Positions 18,238 to 26,737 of a stretch of DNA of 64,000 bases are shown here, piece by piece. The first letter of the stretch is position 1. Every line of letters begins with the position of its first letter. Made by a program: the position numbers and the translations under genes. The stretch comes from Oceanobacillus salinisoli (GTDB lineage Bacteria > Bacillota > Bacilli > Bacillales > Amphibacillaceae): the NCBI RefSeq assembly GCF_009733865.1, contig NZ_WOFB01000007.1, positions 124,001 through 188,000 on the forward strand, written 5' to 3'. The notes beneath the pieces are model-generated. The model was not told the DNA's origin. It saw only the letters and a list, made by a program, of their open reading frames with translations, and did not search any database.

Positions 18238-19335
18238 TTGGAATCAGAACAATGGTTTAGTAAGGAACAGTTGTCTCGAATGTCTGTACCAACAATGAAA
18301 AGGGTAAGTAATTTACTTGAAGACGGTGATTATAAAAATGCAATAAAATTAGCAAAGCGTTATAAAATGGAATGGAGCTTTCTCAGAAAATTGATGGCAG
18401 ATTCAACGATTGGACTACTAGAATATATTCACGTCAATTTCAAAGGCGAACGTGATAATGCATTGAAAGAGATAATTTCCAAGGTATGGAAACCAGCTTT
18501 TGTTTCTGTTGAAGGAGAACTTAGGCAGAAGGTATCGAATGATTTAACTAAAAGATGGCAAAGTATGGGGGTGGATATTCATGATCTGGATTTTCAACAA
18601 AACTTTTCTAAGGAATTATTAGATGAAATTACTATTCCTAAAAAGTATGAAACGTTTTTAGAAAAGCTAGAAAAGGATGATGCAGATGCAAAACAACTTT
18701 GTCATGAAGTTGACCATGAATGGGGCATCATACATGACTTATTAGTCGAATCCGTTGCAGCACTATTTACGTTTATTGGTGAGCGCTTTGGAGAAAAGGA
18801 AGTGGGAAAAGCAATCGAAGTATTAACAGGTGAAGGTTGGAAAGAATCCTTTGAGCAGATAAATGAACGTGATAGAAAGAGTGTCGTATTAGCTTTAGCT
18901 GCTACTTGGAGAGCACATAGTACCGGCGAAGTTGGCCCTGAAGCTGGTAGTTTTACAGTAGAGGAAGATGAAGAAAAGTTTACCTTTTCTCTAGATCCAT
19001 GTGGAAGTGGACAAAGATTAGTTAGAAGAGGCTATTATGATGAACCTGCTAAATTAGGAAAAACAAAAAAAGCACATCCGTGGTCATTTAATCGAGAAAA
19101 CTTCCCTTATTATTGTGCACATTGCACATATATGAATGAAATTTTACCGATGAAATGGTCTGGTACCCCAGTTTACCCACTAGATCCACCAGATGATTTT
19201 TCAAACCCTTGTACTTGGTATTTTTATAAAAATGCAGAAGATGCTCCTGAAAGGTTTTATGAAAGGTATGGATTTGATAAGGAAAAGATGTTAAACAAAG
19301 TAAAGAAAAAAATAACACCTAAGTCTATAAAATAA
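18238..19335 (+). CDS. Protein X: unrecognised cysteine/histidine-rich catabolic-cluster protein
   Basis: Protein of 365 residues, no signal peptide or membrane span. I do not recognise a named family with confidence. The N-terminal 110 residues are helical (WFSKEQLSRMSVPTMKRV, KMEWSFLRKLM). The C-terminal part holds CHEVDHEWG (C155, H156, H160), ALAATWRAHSTG, DPCGSGQRL (C255), YYCAHCTYMNE (C293, H295, C296) and NPCTWYFYK (C325). These Cys and His residues, all kept in the decayed copy at 286-1367 except H156 (Lys there), suggest a metal site or thiol catalyst. A remote link to the amino-thiazoline-carboxylate hydrolase-like family is possible but unproven. Start TTG 18238 after AGGAGG. In both copies the next gene is a LivK-type receptor, then a ligase. 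Confidence 0.75.
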   Translation: MESEQWFSKEQLSRMSVPTMKRVSNLLEDGDYKNAIKLAKRYKMEWSFLRKLMADSTIGLLEYIHVNFKGERDNALKEIISKVWKPAFVSVEGELRQKVSNDLTKRWQSMGVDIHDLDFQQNFSKELLDEITIPKKYETFLEKLEKDDADAKQLCHEVDHEWGIIHDLLVESVAALFTFIGERFGEKEVGKAIEVLTGEGWKESFEQINERDRKSVVLALAATWRAHSTGEVGPEAGSFTVEEDEEKFTFSLDPCGSGQRLVRRGYYDEPAKLGKTKKAHPWSFNRENFPYYCAHCTYMNEILPMKWSGTPVYPLDPPDDFSNPCTWYFYKNAEDAPERFYERYGFDKEKMLNKVKKKITPKSIK

Positions 19336-19461
19336 GTAAACATTAGTAGATATAACAAGTATAACTCCACTATTTCTTTGCACGAGTACAATCAAGCGTT
19401 GTAGACCTTTTCTAGTTATATAATATCATAAGATAAAAATTTAAAATTGGAGGTTTGGTTA

Positions 19462-20670
19462 ATGAAAAGGAAATCTACTTTATTTGTTTTTGTTCTTCTA
19501 TTGTCGATTCTTATAGTTGCGTGTGATGAGTCAACATCATCGACAGATGAAGGTGCAGCTGGAAATGATTCGGAGGTATTAAAAGTTGGTGTAATTGCGC
19601 CATTATCGGCTGGAGGTGCTGGATGGGGGGTACCGATACAATACGGTGTAGAAATTGCAGCTGAGGAAATTAATGAAAGTGGAGGATTAGAAGTTGATGG
19701 AAAGAATTATTCCATTGAAGTGATTGCATACGATGATCAATATATTGCAGATGAAGCGGTAAATGCAGTAAACCGACTTGTTTATGAAGATGAAGTTGAT
19801 TTTATTGTTGGGACAATTGGTTCTGCAGGTGTATTAGGTATGCAACAGATTACAGAGCAGAATGAAGTCATTTTGATGGCTAATTCTTATGCGACTAAAT
19901 CACTTTCACCAGATAAACCATTCACATTTCGCATTATGCCAACAAATGTAGAATGGGGGCAAGAATTGGTTGGATATTTACATGAAAATTATCCTGAACA
20001 TCGCAAGGTCGCCTTCATTTCACCAAATGATGAATCCGGTTGGGAAGTACACGAAATTGCAGAAGAAGACTTTAAGCTATACGACGATTATGAGATTGTT
20101 ACAAGTGAATTTCCAGAAAGAGAAACACAAGACTATAATCCTCTACTAACTAAAATAATGAATACAGATGCAGATATCATTGCTTTTGGTGGAACTTCTC
20201 CTGGTGAAATAGCATTAGCAATGAATCAAGCAAGGGCGCTAGGTTATGAAGGATTATTTACCTCTTTTAGTGGGCAAGCGATTTTCGAAACAATTGAAGT
20301 TACTGGTGAGAATTCAGAAGGATACGTTTTTTACCTTCAAACAGATTATAATACACCGGAAACTCAGGAATTTTTTGATAAATATTTGAGTACTGGTAAA
20401 TATAATGAAAATTATTTACTGAATGTACCAGATTGGTACGATGGTGCCCATGTGTTACTTAATGGGATTAAGGAAGCAGACAGTCTGGATACAACGGAAG
20501 TTGCTGAAGCTATACGTAATATGGGAGTTTATGAAGGATTAGGGGGAGAATGGAGCTGGACTGGTGAGGAGTTCTATGGAATTAATCAACAAATTACAAA
20601 AGATGCAGTTATAGGTGAAGTGAGAGGCGGAGAACCAACTGTTGTGGATGTACGTAAAATAGAAAAATAG
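19462..20670 (+). CDS. Leu/Ile/Val-type substrate-binding lipoprotein (copy 3)
   Basis: Receptor lipoprotein of 402 residues, related throughout to the copies at 1634 and 2997 but more diverged. Signal MKRK plus hydrophobic core, lipobox IVAC with Cys21. Shared marks: VIAPLSAGGAGWGVP, FISPNDESGWEV, FPERETQDYNP and FGGTSPGE. ATG 19462 is preferred over an upstream TTG at 19447, because GGAGG (19449-19453) is correctly spaced for 19462. No permease or ATPase genes follow, so this orphan receptor must borrow a transporter, probably LivHMGF at 4.3-7.6 kb. Confidence 0.92.
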   Translation: MKRKSTLFVFVLLLSILIVACDESTSSTDEGAAGNDSEVLKVGVIAPLSAGGAGWGVPIQYGVEIAAEEINESGGLEVDGKNYSIEVIAYDDQYIADEAVNAVNRLVYEDEVDFIVGTIGSAGVLGMQQITEQNEVILMANSYATKSLSPDKPFTFRIMPTNVEWGQELVGYLHENYPEHRKVAFISPNDESGWEVHEIAEEDFKLYDDYEIVTSEFPERETQDYNPLLTKIMNTDADIIAFGGTSPGEIALAMNQARALGYEGLFTSFSGQAIFETIEVTGENSEGYVFYLQTDYNTPETQEFFDKYLSTGKYNENYLLNVPDWYDGAHVLLNGIKEADSLDTTEVAEAIRNMGVYEGLGGEWSWTGEEFYGINQQITKDAVIGEVRGGEPTVVDVRKIEK

Positions 20671-20737
20671 AAAGTACTAGCGCGTCAAAAATTTATTGAA
20701 TATTTAATATTTTATAAATTCAAATAGGGGTGATAGA

Positions 20738-22255
20738 ATGCAAAATAGTGTTGGAAATTGGTTAGTAAAACACGCTTATTATGATTCTGACCGTCTTGCA
20801 TTGATTCATCATGATAAAAGATTTACTTATAAAGAACTGAATGAAAGGGTAAACCAGTTAGCAAATGCATGCGTATCAATGGGAGTGAGAAAAGGAGATA
20901 GGGTTAATGTATTATTATTTAATACGAATGAAATGATTGAATCCATGTTTGCCTGTTCGAAAATAGGAGCAATCTTTGTACCTATCAATTATCGGCTAAG
21001 TGTTGAAGAAGTTTATTATATTGTAAATGATTCAACAGGAGATTTATTTATCTATGATAGTAGAATGAGATCGTTAGTAGACGAATTAAGGAAAAAAAAA
21101 TCAAGCATTAGAGAGTATATTCATGTTGGCAATGATCCACATCAAGCAGATTTTTTATATGAAGAAACTCTTTCAAATTCTTCTAAGGAAGAGCCAGGAT
21201 ATGATGTAGAGTTAGATGAGATTAACATGATGATGTATACCTCTGGAACGACAGGAAGACCCAAAGGTGCCATGCTTACAAATGGGAATATGCTATGGAA
21301 TGCTATAAATGCAGTTCAATATCTACCTTTTCATCATACCGATGTCACAATCAGCGTGGCTCCATTATTTCATATCGGAGGAATGAATTCATCAGCAACA
21401 CCACTTTTATATAAGGGTGGAACCGTAATATTAGAAGACGTTTTTAATCCAGAGAGAATCCTTCAGATAATTCAAGATGAAAAAGTTAGCAATATGTTTT
21501 TAGTACCAGCTATGTGGCAGGCCTTAACAGAAGTGGAAAATTTTAATGATTATGATATATCTTCCTTACGTTTTTGTTCATGTGGAGGTGCACCTTGCCC
21601 TATCCCTGTTATTGAGATCTTCCAATCAAGAGGTATTGAATTCCTGGAGGGCTTTGGATTAACGGAAACATCTGCATTTGTCAGTTTATTAGACTCGAAA
21701 AATGCGATTCGAAAACATGGCTCTGTAGGAAAGACAGCGATACATGTTGATGTTCGTATTGTTGATGAAAATGATCAAGATGTTCTAATTGGAGAAGTAG
21801 GAGAACTTCTTGTTAAAGGTCCAAATGTTATGAAAGGATATTGGAATAAACCAGAAGAAACAAGAGAGGCGTTGAAAGATGGCTGGTTTTATACAGGTGA
21901 CCTGGCTAAATTTGATGAAGAATATTTTATTTATATCGTTGACCGGAAAAAAGACATGATTATCACCGGTGGAGAAAATGTATATCCAATTGAAATTGAA
22001 CAGCATTTATATCAACATCCGAATATCCGTGAAGTTGCTGTAATTGGATATGCAGATAAAAAGTGGGGAGAATCCATTAAGGTTGTAGCTTCTTTAAAAG
22101 ACCCAAGTAAAGCGATAAACCTTGAAGAATTACACGATTATTTAGATGGCAAAGTAGCAAGGTTTAAGTTGCCGAAGCAATTCGAAATTGTGGAGGAGTT
22201 ACCAAGAAATGCAACTGGTAAGATTTTGAAAACGGTTTTACGTGGTTTGGGCTAA
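20738..22255 (+). CDS. AMP-forming acyl-CoA ligase (paralogue of 7608-9137)
   Basis: Ligase of 505 residues, nearly colinear and very similar to the one at 7608; both share VGNWLVKHAYYDS-type openings (SVGNWLVKHAYYD, GIGNWLVKHAYYD). P-loop YTSGTTGRPKG, FLEGFGLTE, GWFYTGDLAKFDEEYF, catalytic Lys in PRNATGKILK. Differences in the acyl pocket region (YLPFHHTDVTISVAPLFHIGGMNSS against QQSDTTIGVAPLFHIGGMSCS) may shift specificity. ATG 20738 after AGGGGTGAT. It completes the repeated order protein X, receptor, ligase. Confidence 0.92.
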   Translation: MQNSVGNWLVKHAYYDSDRLALIHHDKRFTYKELNERVNQLANACVSMGVRKGDRVNVLLFNTNEMIESMFACSKIGAIFVPINYRLSVEEVYYIVNDSTGDLFIYDSRMRSLVDELRKKKSSIREYIHVGNDPHQADFLYEETLSNSSKEEPGYDVELDEINMMMYTSGTTGRPKGAMLTNGNMLWNAINAVQYLPFHHTDVTISVAPLFHIGGMNSSATPLLYKGGTVILEDVFNPERILQIIQDEKVSNMFLVPAMWQALTEVENFNDYDISSLRFCSCGGAPCPIPVIEIFQSRGIEFLEGFGLTETSAFVSLLDSKNAIRKHGSVGKTAIHVDVRIVDENDQDVLIGEVGELLVKGPNVMKGYWNKPEETREALKDGWFYTGDLAKFDEEYFIYIVDRKKDMIITGGENVYPIEIEQHLYQHPNIREVAVIGYADKKWGESIKVVASLKDPSKAINLEELHDYLDGKVARFKLPKQFEIVEELPRNATGKILKTVLRGLG

Positions 22256-22485
22256 TTTAATTAACACAACACTGTAAAATGTAAATACATTATAGAAAGT
22301 GTTTACTTATATTGTTACAAGGGAGATTTTAAAAAGGAGCTTTCCTGCTTACGGCCACTGGTGGTCAATAATCTGACAATTTAGACACTGCATAGGTATT
22401 ACACTACTCCACCCTATAGAAACCATTAAAGAAACAGCAATCACGCATTGCTTTATGTGAGAAATCGTTTCGTGTGCTGTTTACC
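22256..22485. other. Intergenic stretch, nothing clear
   Basis: No start with a ribosome binding site, no terminator with a U-run. A short frame from about 22347 reads TATGGQ before a stop, vaguely like the AQSTGG loop of AtuA-type proteins, which would fit the fossil that follows, but it is too short to rely on. Confidence 0.4.
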
Positions 22486-22660
22486 ATTGACAAAAACAAT
22501 GTGAATTTAGTGGCAACAAGTTATTGAAACAGCTGTTGAAAGATATGAAATCCCTTCTCTAGGAGAACTTAATTTTTTACTATGGCAATACCCCTGGGGA
22601 GGGATTACTCGCTTATTAACAATGGACGCACCTTTTAAACTCTTAAGTAGACGTATGTAA
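22486..22660 (+). pseudogene. Decayed AtuA C-terminal-domain-like fragment
   Basis: One frame (22489-22527) gives DKNNVNLVATSY; the next (22526-22660) gives ERYEIPSLGELNFLLWQYPWGG and ends ...SRRM before TAA. They line up in order with DKGNKVNIGLFAP and VRYELPNIHAMNFVCYDALDGG of the intact protein at 56787-57122, with a deletion and frameshift between them. This is a relic of a second AtuA C-domain-like gene. Confidence 0.5.
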
Positions 22661-22754
22661 GAAATAGAAATTTAAAGCTAAAAAATGGTACTTAAAGGCC
22701 ACTCGTGTTAAGAAATAACCTGTTGTTCTTCACAAAAAAGAGAGGGGAAAGCAT

Positions 22755-24128
22755 GTGTCTTTAAAATTACAAGAGGACAAAAATAATGAATTTCAACAAA
22801 ACGATTTAGGGCATAAGGAAATGATTACTTACGGTTTAGGTAATTTAGGTATTCTTTTAGCATGGACAATGGTAGGTTCGTTTTTGTTATATTACTATAC
22901 TGATGTAGCAGGTATAGCAGCTGGAGTTGTAGGAACGCTTATGTTACTTGCTCGTCTTTTCGATGGGGTTACAGATATTGGGATGGGGATCATAGTCGAT
23001 AAGACGAAATCCAAGCACGGTAAAGCACGTCCTTGGTTATTATGGACGGCAGTGCCATTGGGAGTCGCAACTGTATTGCTTTTTACTGTACCAGATATCA
23101 GTAGTAATGGAAAAATCGTCTATATTTATTTCACATACTTTTTATTTATTCTTGTATATACCATGACATCCATCTCATATAAAACATTATTAGGCTTGAT
23201 TACTATGGATCAACTCAAAAGATCCACTACTGGAGTATATGGTGCATTTTTTAATATATCTGCTCAGCTGCTTGTAACCATACTCACGATACCAATTGCT
23301 GAGGCTATTGGTGGGCAAATTGGTTGGATTTTAACCGCTACTATGTTCAGTCTTCTTGTGGCTACTGCTCTTCTTACGGTTTTTCGTTTCACTAAAGAAA
23401 GGGTAGGCATTTCAATAAAAGAACAAAAGAATAATATACCTTTAAAAGTTGGGGTAAAAGCCTTATTTAAAAATAAATATTGGATCATGATAACTATATT
23501 TTGTGTGGTAGGCTATACCAACTTTGGAATAATACAGTCAGCAACTGTTTTTTATGCGGACTATATTTTAGGCAATAACAGTTATTATTCATTAATTGCT
23601 TTAGTGATGACAGTACCAGGATTACTTATCTTATTAATTATTTATCCATTTATCAAAAAGTTTGGTAAAAGGAATGTATTATTTGTTGGTACAACTCTGA
23701 TAGTGCTCGGTGGAATTATTAAAGCTATTAATCCAACAGATCTTACTTTTTTCCTGGTTGGAAGTTTTTTGCAAGGTATTAATACAACATTGTTTGTGGC
23801 TACAATATATGCATTAATTAATGATACTGCTGAATACGGATTATGGAAGTCAAGAGTGAGGACGCAAGGATTGGTTAATAGTGGTGCTAGTTTTGGCATG
23901 AAGGTAGGAACAGGAGTTGGAACAGCATCTATTGGATGGTTACTAGCATTCGGAGGCTACGATGGTAGTCTAACTATTCAATCTGACTCAGCAAATCAAA
24001 TGATTATAGTTTTAAATATCTATTTACCGATAATATTAGGGATTTTACAAATTATTTTGTTACTCTTTTACAAACTTGATAAAGAGTATCCACAAATAGT
24101 TGCAGATCTAAAACAGCGACAATCTTAG
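22755..24128 (+). CDS. GPH-family (MelB-like) cation symporter
   Basis: Membrane transporter of 457 residues with about 12 hydrophobic segments. The family hallmark is at the N-terminus: YGLGNLGILLAW, YYYTDVAGI, LARLFDGVTDIGMG and KHGKARPWLLW. Members of the glycoside-pentoside-hexuronide:cation family move glycosides or uronides with Na+ or H+, and some distant members occur in acid catabolic clusters. Start GTG 22755 after GAGGGGAAA (the ATG two bases upstream is out of frame and stops at once). It has no sugar enzyme neighbour, and a ligase follows, so the cargo may be a non-sugar acid; inference. Confidence 0.85.
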   Translation: MSLKLQEDKNNEFQQNDLGHKEMITYGLGNLGILLAWTMVGSFLLYYYTDVAGIAAGVVGTLMLLARLFDGVTDIGMGIIVDKTKSKHGKARPWLLWTAVPLGVATVLLFTVPDISSNGKIVYIYFTYFLFILVYTMTSISYKTLLGLITMDQLKRSTTGVYGAFFNISAQLLVTILTIPIAEAIGGQIGWILTATMFSLLVATALLTVFRFTKERVGISIKEQKNNIPLKVGVKALFKNKYWIMITIFCVVGYTNFGIIQSATVFYADYILGNNSYYSLIALVMTVPGLLILLIIYPFIKKFGKRNVLFVGTTLIVLGGIIKAINPTDLTFFLVGSFLQGINTTLFVATIYALINDTAEYGLWKSRVRTQGLVNSGASFGMKVGTGVGTASIGWLLAFGGYDGSLTIQSDSANQMIIVLNIYLPIILGILQIILLLFYKLDKEYPQIVADLKQRQS

Positions 24129-24197
24129 AACAGATTGCTTAGGTTTATCAATAATTATTTAAATATTAATTATTTTTAAAAAGCAAGGAGGATTCTT

Positions 24198-25733
24198 ATG
24201 GCGGATATTATAAGTCGGATAGCAGTTGGGGATATACTGCGAAGAAATGCTTCACGTTTTCCAGAAAAAATCGCCTTAATTGACGGGGAGAAGAAAATTA
24301 CATTCCAGGAGTTAGATGAATTAGCTAATAAACTAGCAAATTATCTCCTAAACATGGGTTTGAAGAAAGAAGATAAGATTGTAACGGTTTATGAAAACTC
24401 TTGGGAATATGTTGTTCTTTTTATGGGGATTGCGAAAGCAGGGGTAATTTGGGTTCCAATTAATCCAAGTATTTCAGTTGAAGAGAAGAAATATATTGTA
24501 GGTTTTGTGGAAGCGAAGTTGATTATTGGCCAAGAACCATTATTGAAGGATGAGAAAGAGGAGTTAAGTACCTTATGTTCCCAGATTATTGAGACTGATG
24601 AAAGTAATAGTTTGTTAGACTTTATTGGAGAAGAGTCTTCTGAAGAGCCGTTAGTAGATATTGGGGATCGGGATGTCTCTCAGATAATGTTTACGAGCGG
24701 AACGACTGGAAGACCTAAAGGAGTAATGACAAGTCATCAAGCAATTTATATTGCAAGCTTAAGTAATATTATTGAAAGTAATATTGGGGAAGATGAAAAT
24801 GTCCTTGCTATGATGCCGATGTTCCACTGTGCTCAACATACAACAGTTGTTGGAGCATTACATCGTTCAGCAACGACAGTAATTATCAATGGTTTCGAAC
24901 CAGAACGATTAATGCAAACCATTGATAAATATAAAATTCACCAAATGTTTGCGCTACCTATGATGTATCGTATGATGTTAGACCATCCAAATCGTGATCA
25001 ATATGATTTTAGTTCATTGAACAGATGTCTTTATGCAATGGCACCAATGGATAGACTACTACTTGAAAGATGTATCAAAGTATTTGATGCTGAATTTGCT
25101 CTTGGTACTGGTCAAACGGAAATCTACCCGTCAACAATGATTTTCCGCCCAGAAGAACAATTACGGCGTTTTGGCCCATACTGGGGAATTTCGAATATTG
25201 TGAATGATACAGCTGTCATGGATGATGATGGAAATATCTTGCCAAAAGGTGAAGTTGGTGAAATTGTTCACCGTGGCCCGAATGTGATGAACGGATACTA
25301 TAAGAATGAAGAGGAGACAAAGAAGAGTAGAGAATTTGACTGGCATCACACAGGGGACCTAGGATATTGGGATGAAGACGGGCAAATGGTGTTTGTTGAT
25401 CGGAAGAAAGACATCATTAAAACAGGTGGAGAAAATGTATCATCCATGCAAGTAGAAAGTATTGTACTAGAACATGAGGATATTGCTAATGCAGTAGTAA
25501 TAGGATTACCACATGAACATTGGGCTGAGGCTGTAACAGCAATTGTCATAAGAAAACCAAATACTAACACGACTGAAAAAGATATCATAGACTTTTGTAA
25601 AGAACGACTTGGTGGTTTCCAAACTCCAAAATCCGTTATTTTCGTTGATGAATTACCAATGACGCCTACAGGTAAAATTCAAAAGCACATTTTAAGGCAG
25701 AAACATGCTTCTCATTATTCTGTGAATAAATAA
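24198..25733 (+). CDS. AMP-forming acyl-CoA ligase
   Basis: ANL ligase of 511 residues, medium/long-chain fatty-acid-ligase-like. P-loop FTSGTTGRPKG, MPMFHCAQHTT, GTGQTEIYPST at A5, WHHTGDLGYWDEDG, and catalytic Lys in PMTPTGKIQKH. ATG 24198 follows AAGGAGG. It is separated from the GPH transporter by 69 bases and followed by a strong terminator, so the transporter and ligase probably form one unit. Confidence 0.92.
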   Translation: MADIISRIAVGDILRRNASRFPEKIALIDGEKKITFQELDELANKLANYLLNMGLKKEDKIVTVYENSWEYVVLFMGIAKAGVIWVPINPSISVEEKKYIVGFVEAKLIIGQEPLLKDEKEELSTLCSQIIETDESNSLLDFIGEESSEEPLVDIGDRDVSQIMFTSGTTGRPKGVMTSHQAIYIASLSNIIESNIGEDENVLAMMPMFHCAQHTTVVGALHRSATTVIINGFEPERLMQTIDKYKIHQMFALPMMYRMMLDHPNRDQYDFSSLNRCLYAMAPMDRLLLERCIKVFDAEFALGTGQTEIYPSTMIFRPEEQLRRFGPYWGISNIVNDTAVMDDDGNILPKGEVGEIVHRGPNVMNGYYKNEEETKKSREFDWHHTGDLGYWDEDGQMVFVDRKKDIIKTGGENVSSMQVESIVLEHEDIANAVVIGLPHEHWAEAVTAIVIRKPNTNTTEKDIIDFCKERLGGFQTPKSVIFVDELPMTPTGKIQKHILRQKHASHYSVNK

Positions 25734-25749
25734 AATAGCCTAATAAAGC

Positions 25750-25790
25750 AAAACCTGGGATGAATTCAATCAGTCCTAGGTTTTTGTTTT
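25750..25790 (+). terminator. Rho-independent terminator
   Basis: AAACCTGGGA pairs with TCCTAGGTTT (one G-U wobble) around TGAATTCAATCAG, followed by a T-rich TTTGTTTT. Textbook form directly after the ligase. Confidence 0.88.
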
Positions 25791-25873
25791 GAATTAAAGT
25801 TGGTAAAAATATTTGCTTTAAAAAAATATTAAGGAATACTGACATAATATATGATAGAATAATATATATATTT

Positions 25874-25894
25874 AAATAATTCTATAAATTATTT
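25874..25894. promoter_or_regulatory. AT-rich inverted repeat before the crotonase
   Basis: AAATAATT and AATTATTT pair perfectly around CTATA, ending just before the ribosome binding site TTGGAGGG. It could be an operator or a 5' hairpin; the sequence is so AT-rich that chance cannot be excluded. No well-formed promoter could be fixed in 25791-25873. Confidence 0.25.
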
Positions 25895-25906
25895 TGGAGG
25901 GAAAAC

Positions 25907-26686
25907 ATGGGAATAGTAAATACAAACTTAGCAGATGGTGTTTTTGAAATTGAACTGAATCGACCGGATAGGATTAATGCGTTTAATAGAGAATTAGGAA
26001 GTGAAATGTATAAGGTTGTACTGGAAGCGAAGGAAAATCCTGAAGTTCGTGCTGTGCTATTGTATGGGAAGGGAAGAGGGTTTTGTTCTGGTGGTGATTT
26101 AAAGGATTTTGGAGTAGATACGAATGATCCAGTTGCTGTTAAGGAGTTTATGCAAGATGGTCAACGAGCTATTCTATGGTTATATCAAATGGAAAAACCA
26201 GTCATTGCTGCAGTTCATGGAGCAGCTGCAGGAGCTGGATGTAATTTAGCATTTGCTTGTGATATTATCATTGCTGAAGAAAATGCTGTTTTCTCAGAAA
26301 CCTTTTCAAAAGTAGGTGCATTACCAGATTTAGGCGGTTTATATTTTCTTCCTCAAAAAGTAGGTATGCATATTGCTAGTGAGTTGATTTTTACAGGGAA
26401 GAAAATTACTGCTAAAGAGGCGTTAGATTATCGTTTAATTAATCGCGTTGTGAAAAATGGCCAAGCGGTTGAAGAGGCCAGAGACTTAGCGGTAGAATTA
26501 GCAGCTGGGCCTACGAAGGTATTAGGAATGGCAAAAAAATTAATGCATCAAGCACCTTACAGTTCGCTTGAAGAGCTACTTGAGAAAGAAGCAATGGGGC
26601 AAGCGATCATTTTTCAATCCAAGGACTTTAAAGAAGGAAGACAAGCATTTAATGAAAAAAGGCAACCAAGGTTTGAAGGGAAATAA
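25907..26686 (+). CDS. Crotonase-family enoyl-CoA isomerase, PaaG/ECI-like
   Basis: Protein of 259 residues. Oxyanion loops GFCSGGDLKDF and GAAAGAGCNLAFACD. The active-site region FSETFSKVGALPDLGG, with Asp in PDLGG, is the pattern of PaaG-type isomerases and delta3-delta2-enoyl-CoA isomerases, in place of the FGxPE of hydratases; SELIFTGKKITAKEA follows. It likely shifts a double bond in an enoyl-CoA or acts on a ring-derived CoA ester. ATG 25907 after TTGGAGGG. Single-gene unit between two terminators. Confidence 0.85.
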   Translation: MGIVNTNLADGVFEIELNRPDRINAFNRELGSEMYKVVLEAKENPEVRAVLLYGKGRGFCSGGDLKDFGVDTNDPVAVKEFMQDGQRAILWLYQMEKPVIAAVHGAAAGAGCNLAFACDIIIAEENAVFSETFSKVGALPDLGGLYFLPQKVGMHIASELIFTGKKITAKEALDYRLINRVVKNGQAVEEARDLAVELAAGPTKVLGMAKKLMHQAPYSSLEELLEKEAMGQAIIFQSKDFKEGRQAFNEKRQPRFEGK

Positions 26687-26694
26687 TTATGATG

Positions 26695-26725
26695 AAAGGA
26701 GTAAGCGTTGAATGCTTACTCCTTT
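26695..26725. terminator. Bidirectional terminator between convergent genes
   Basis: AAAGGAGTAAGC and GCTTACTCCTTT make a perfect 12-bp stem around GTTGAAT, A-rich on the left and T-rich on the right. It lies between the crotonase and the convergent ACAD and can serve both. Confidence 0.85.
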
Positions 26726-26737
26726 CTAAATATCACT

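Noticed and set aside
25801-25817. TGGTAAAAATATTTGC upstream of the crotonase as a sigma-54 promoter
   Set aside because: Eleven bases between GG and GC instead of ten, and the -24 element is poor.
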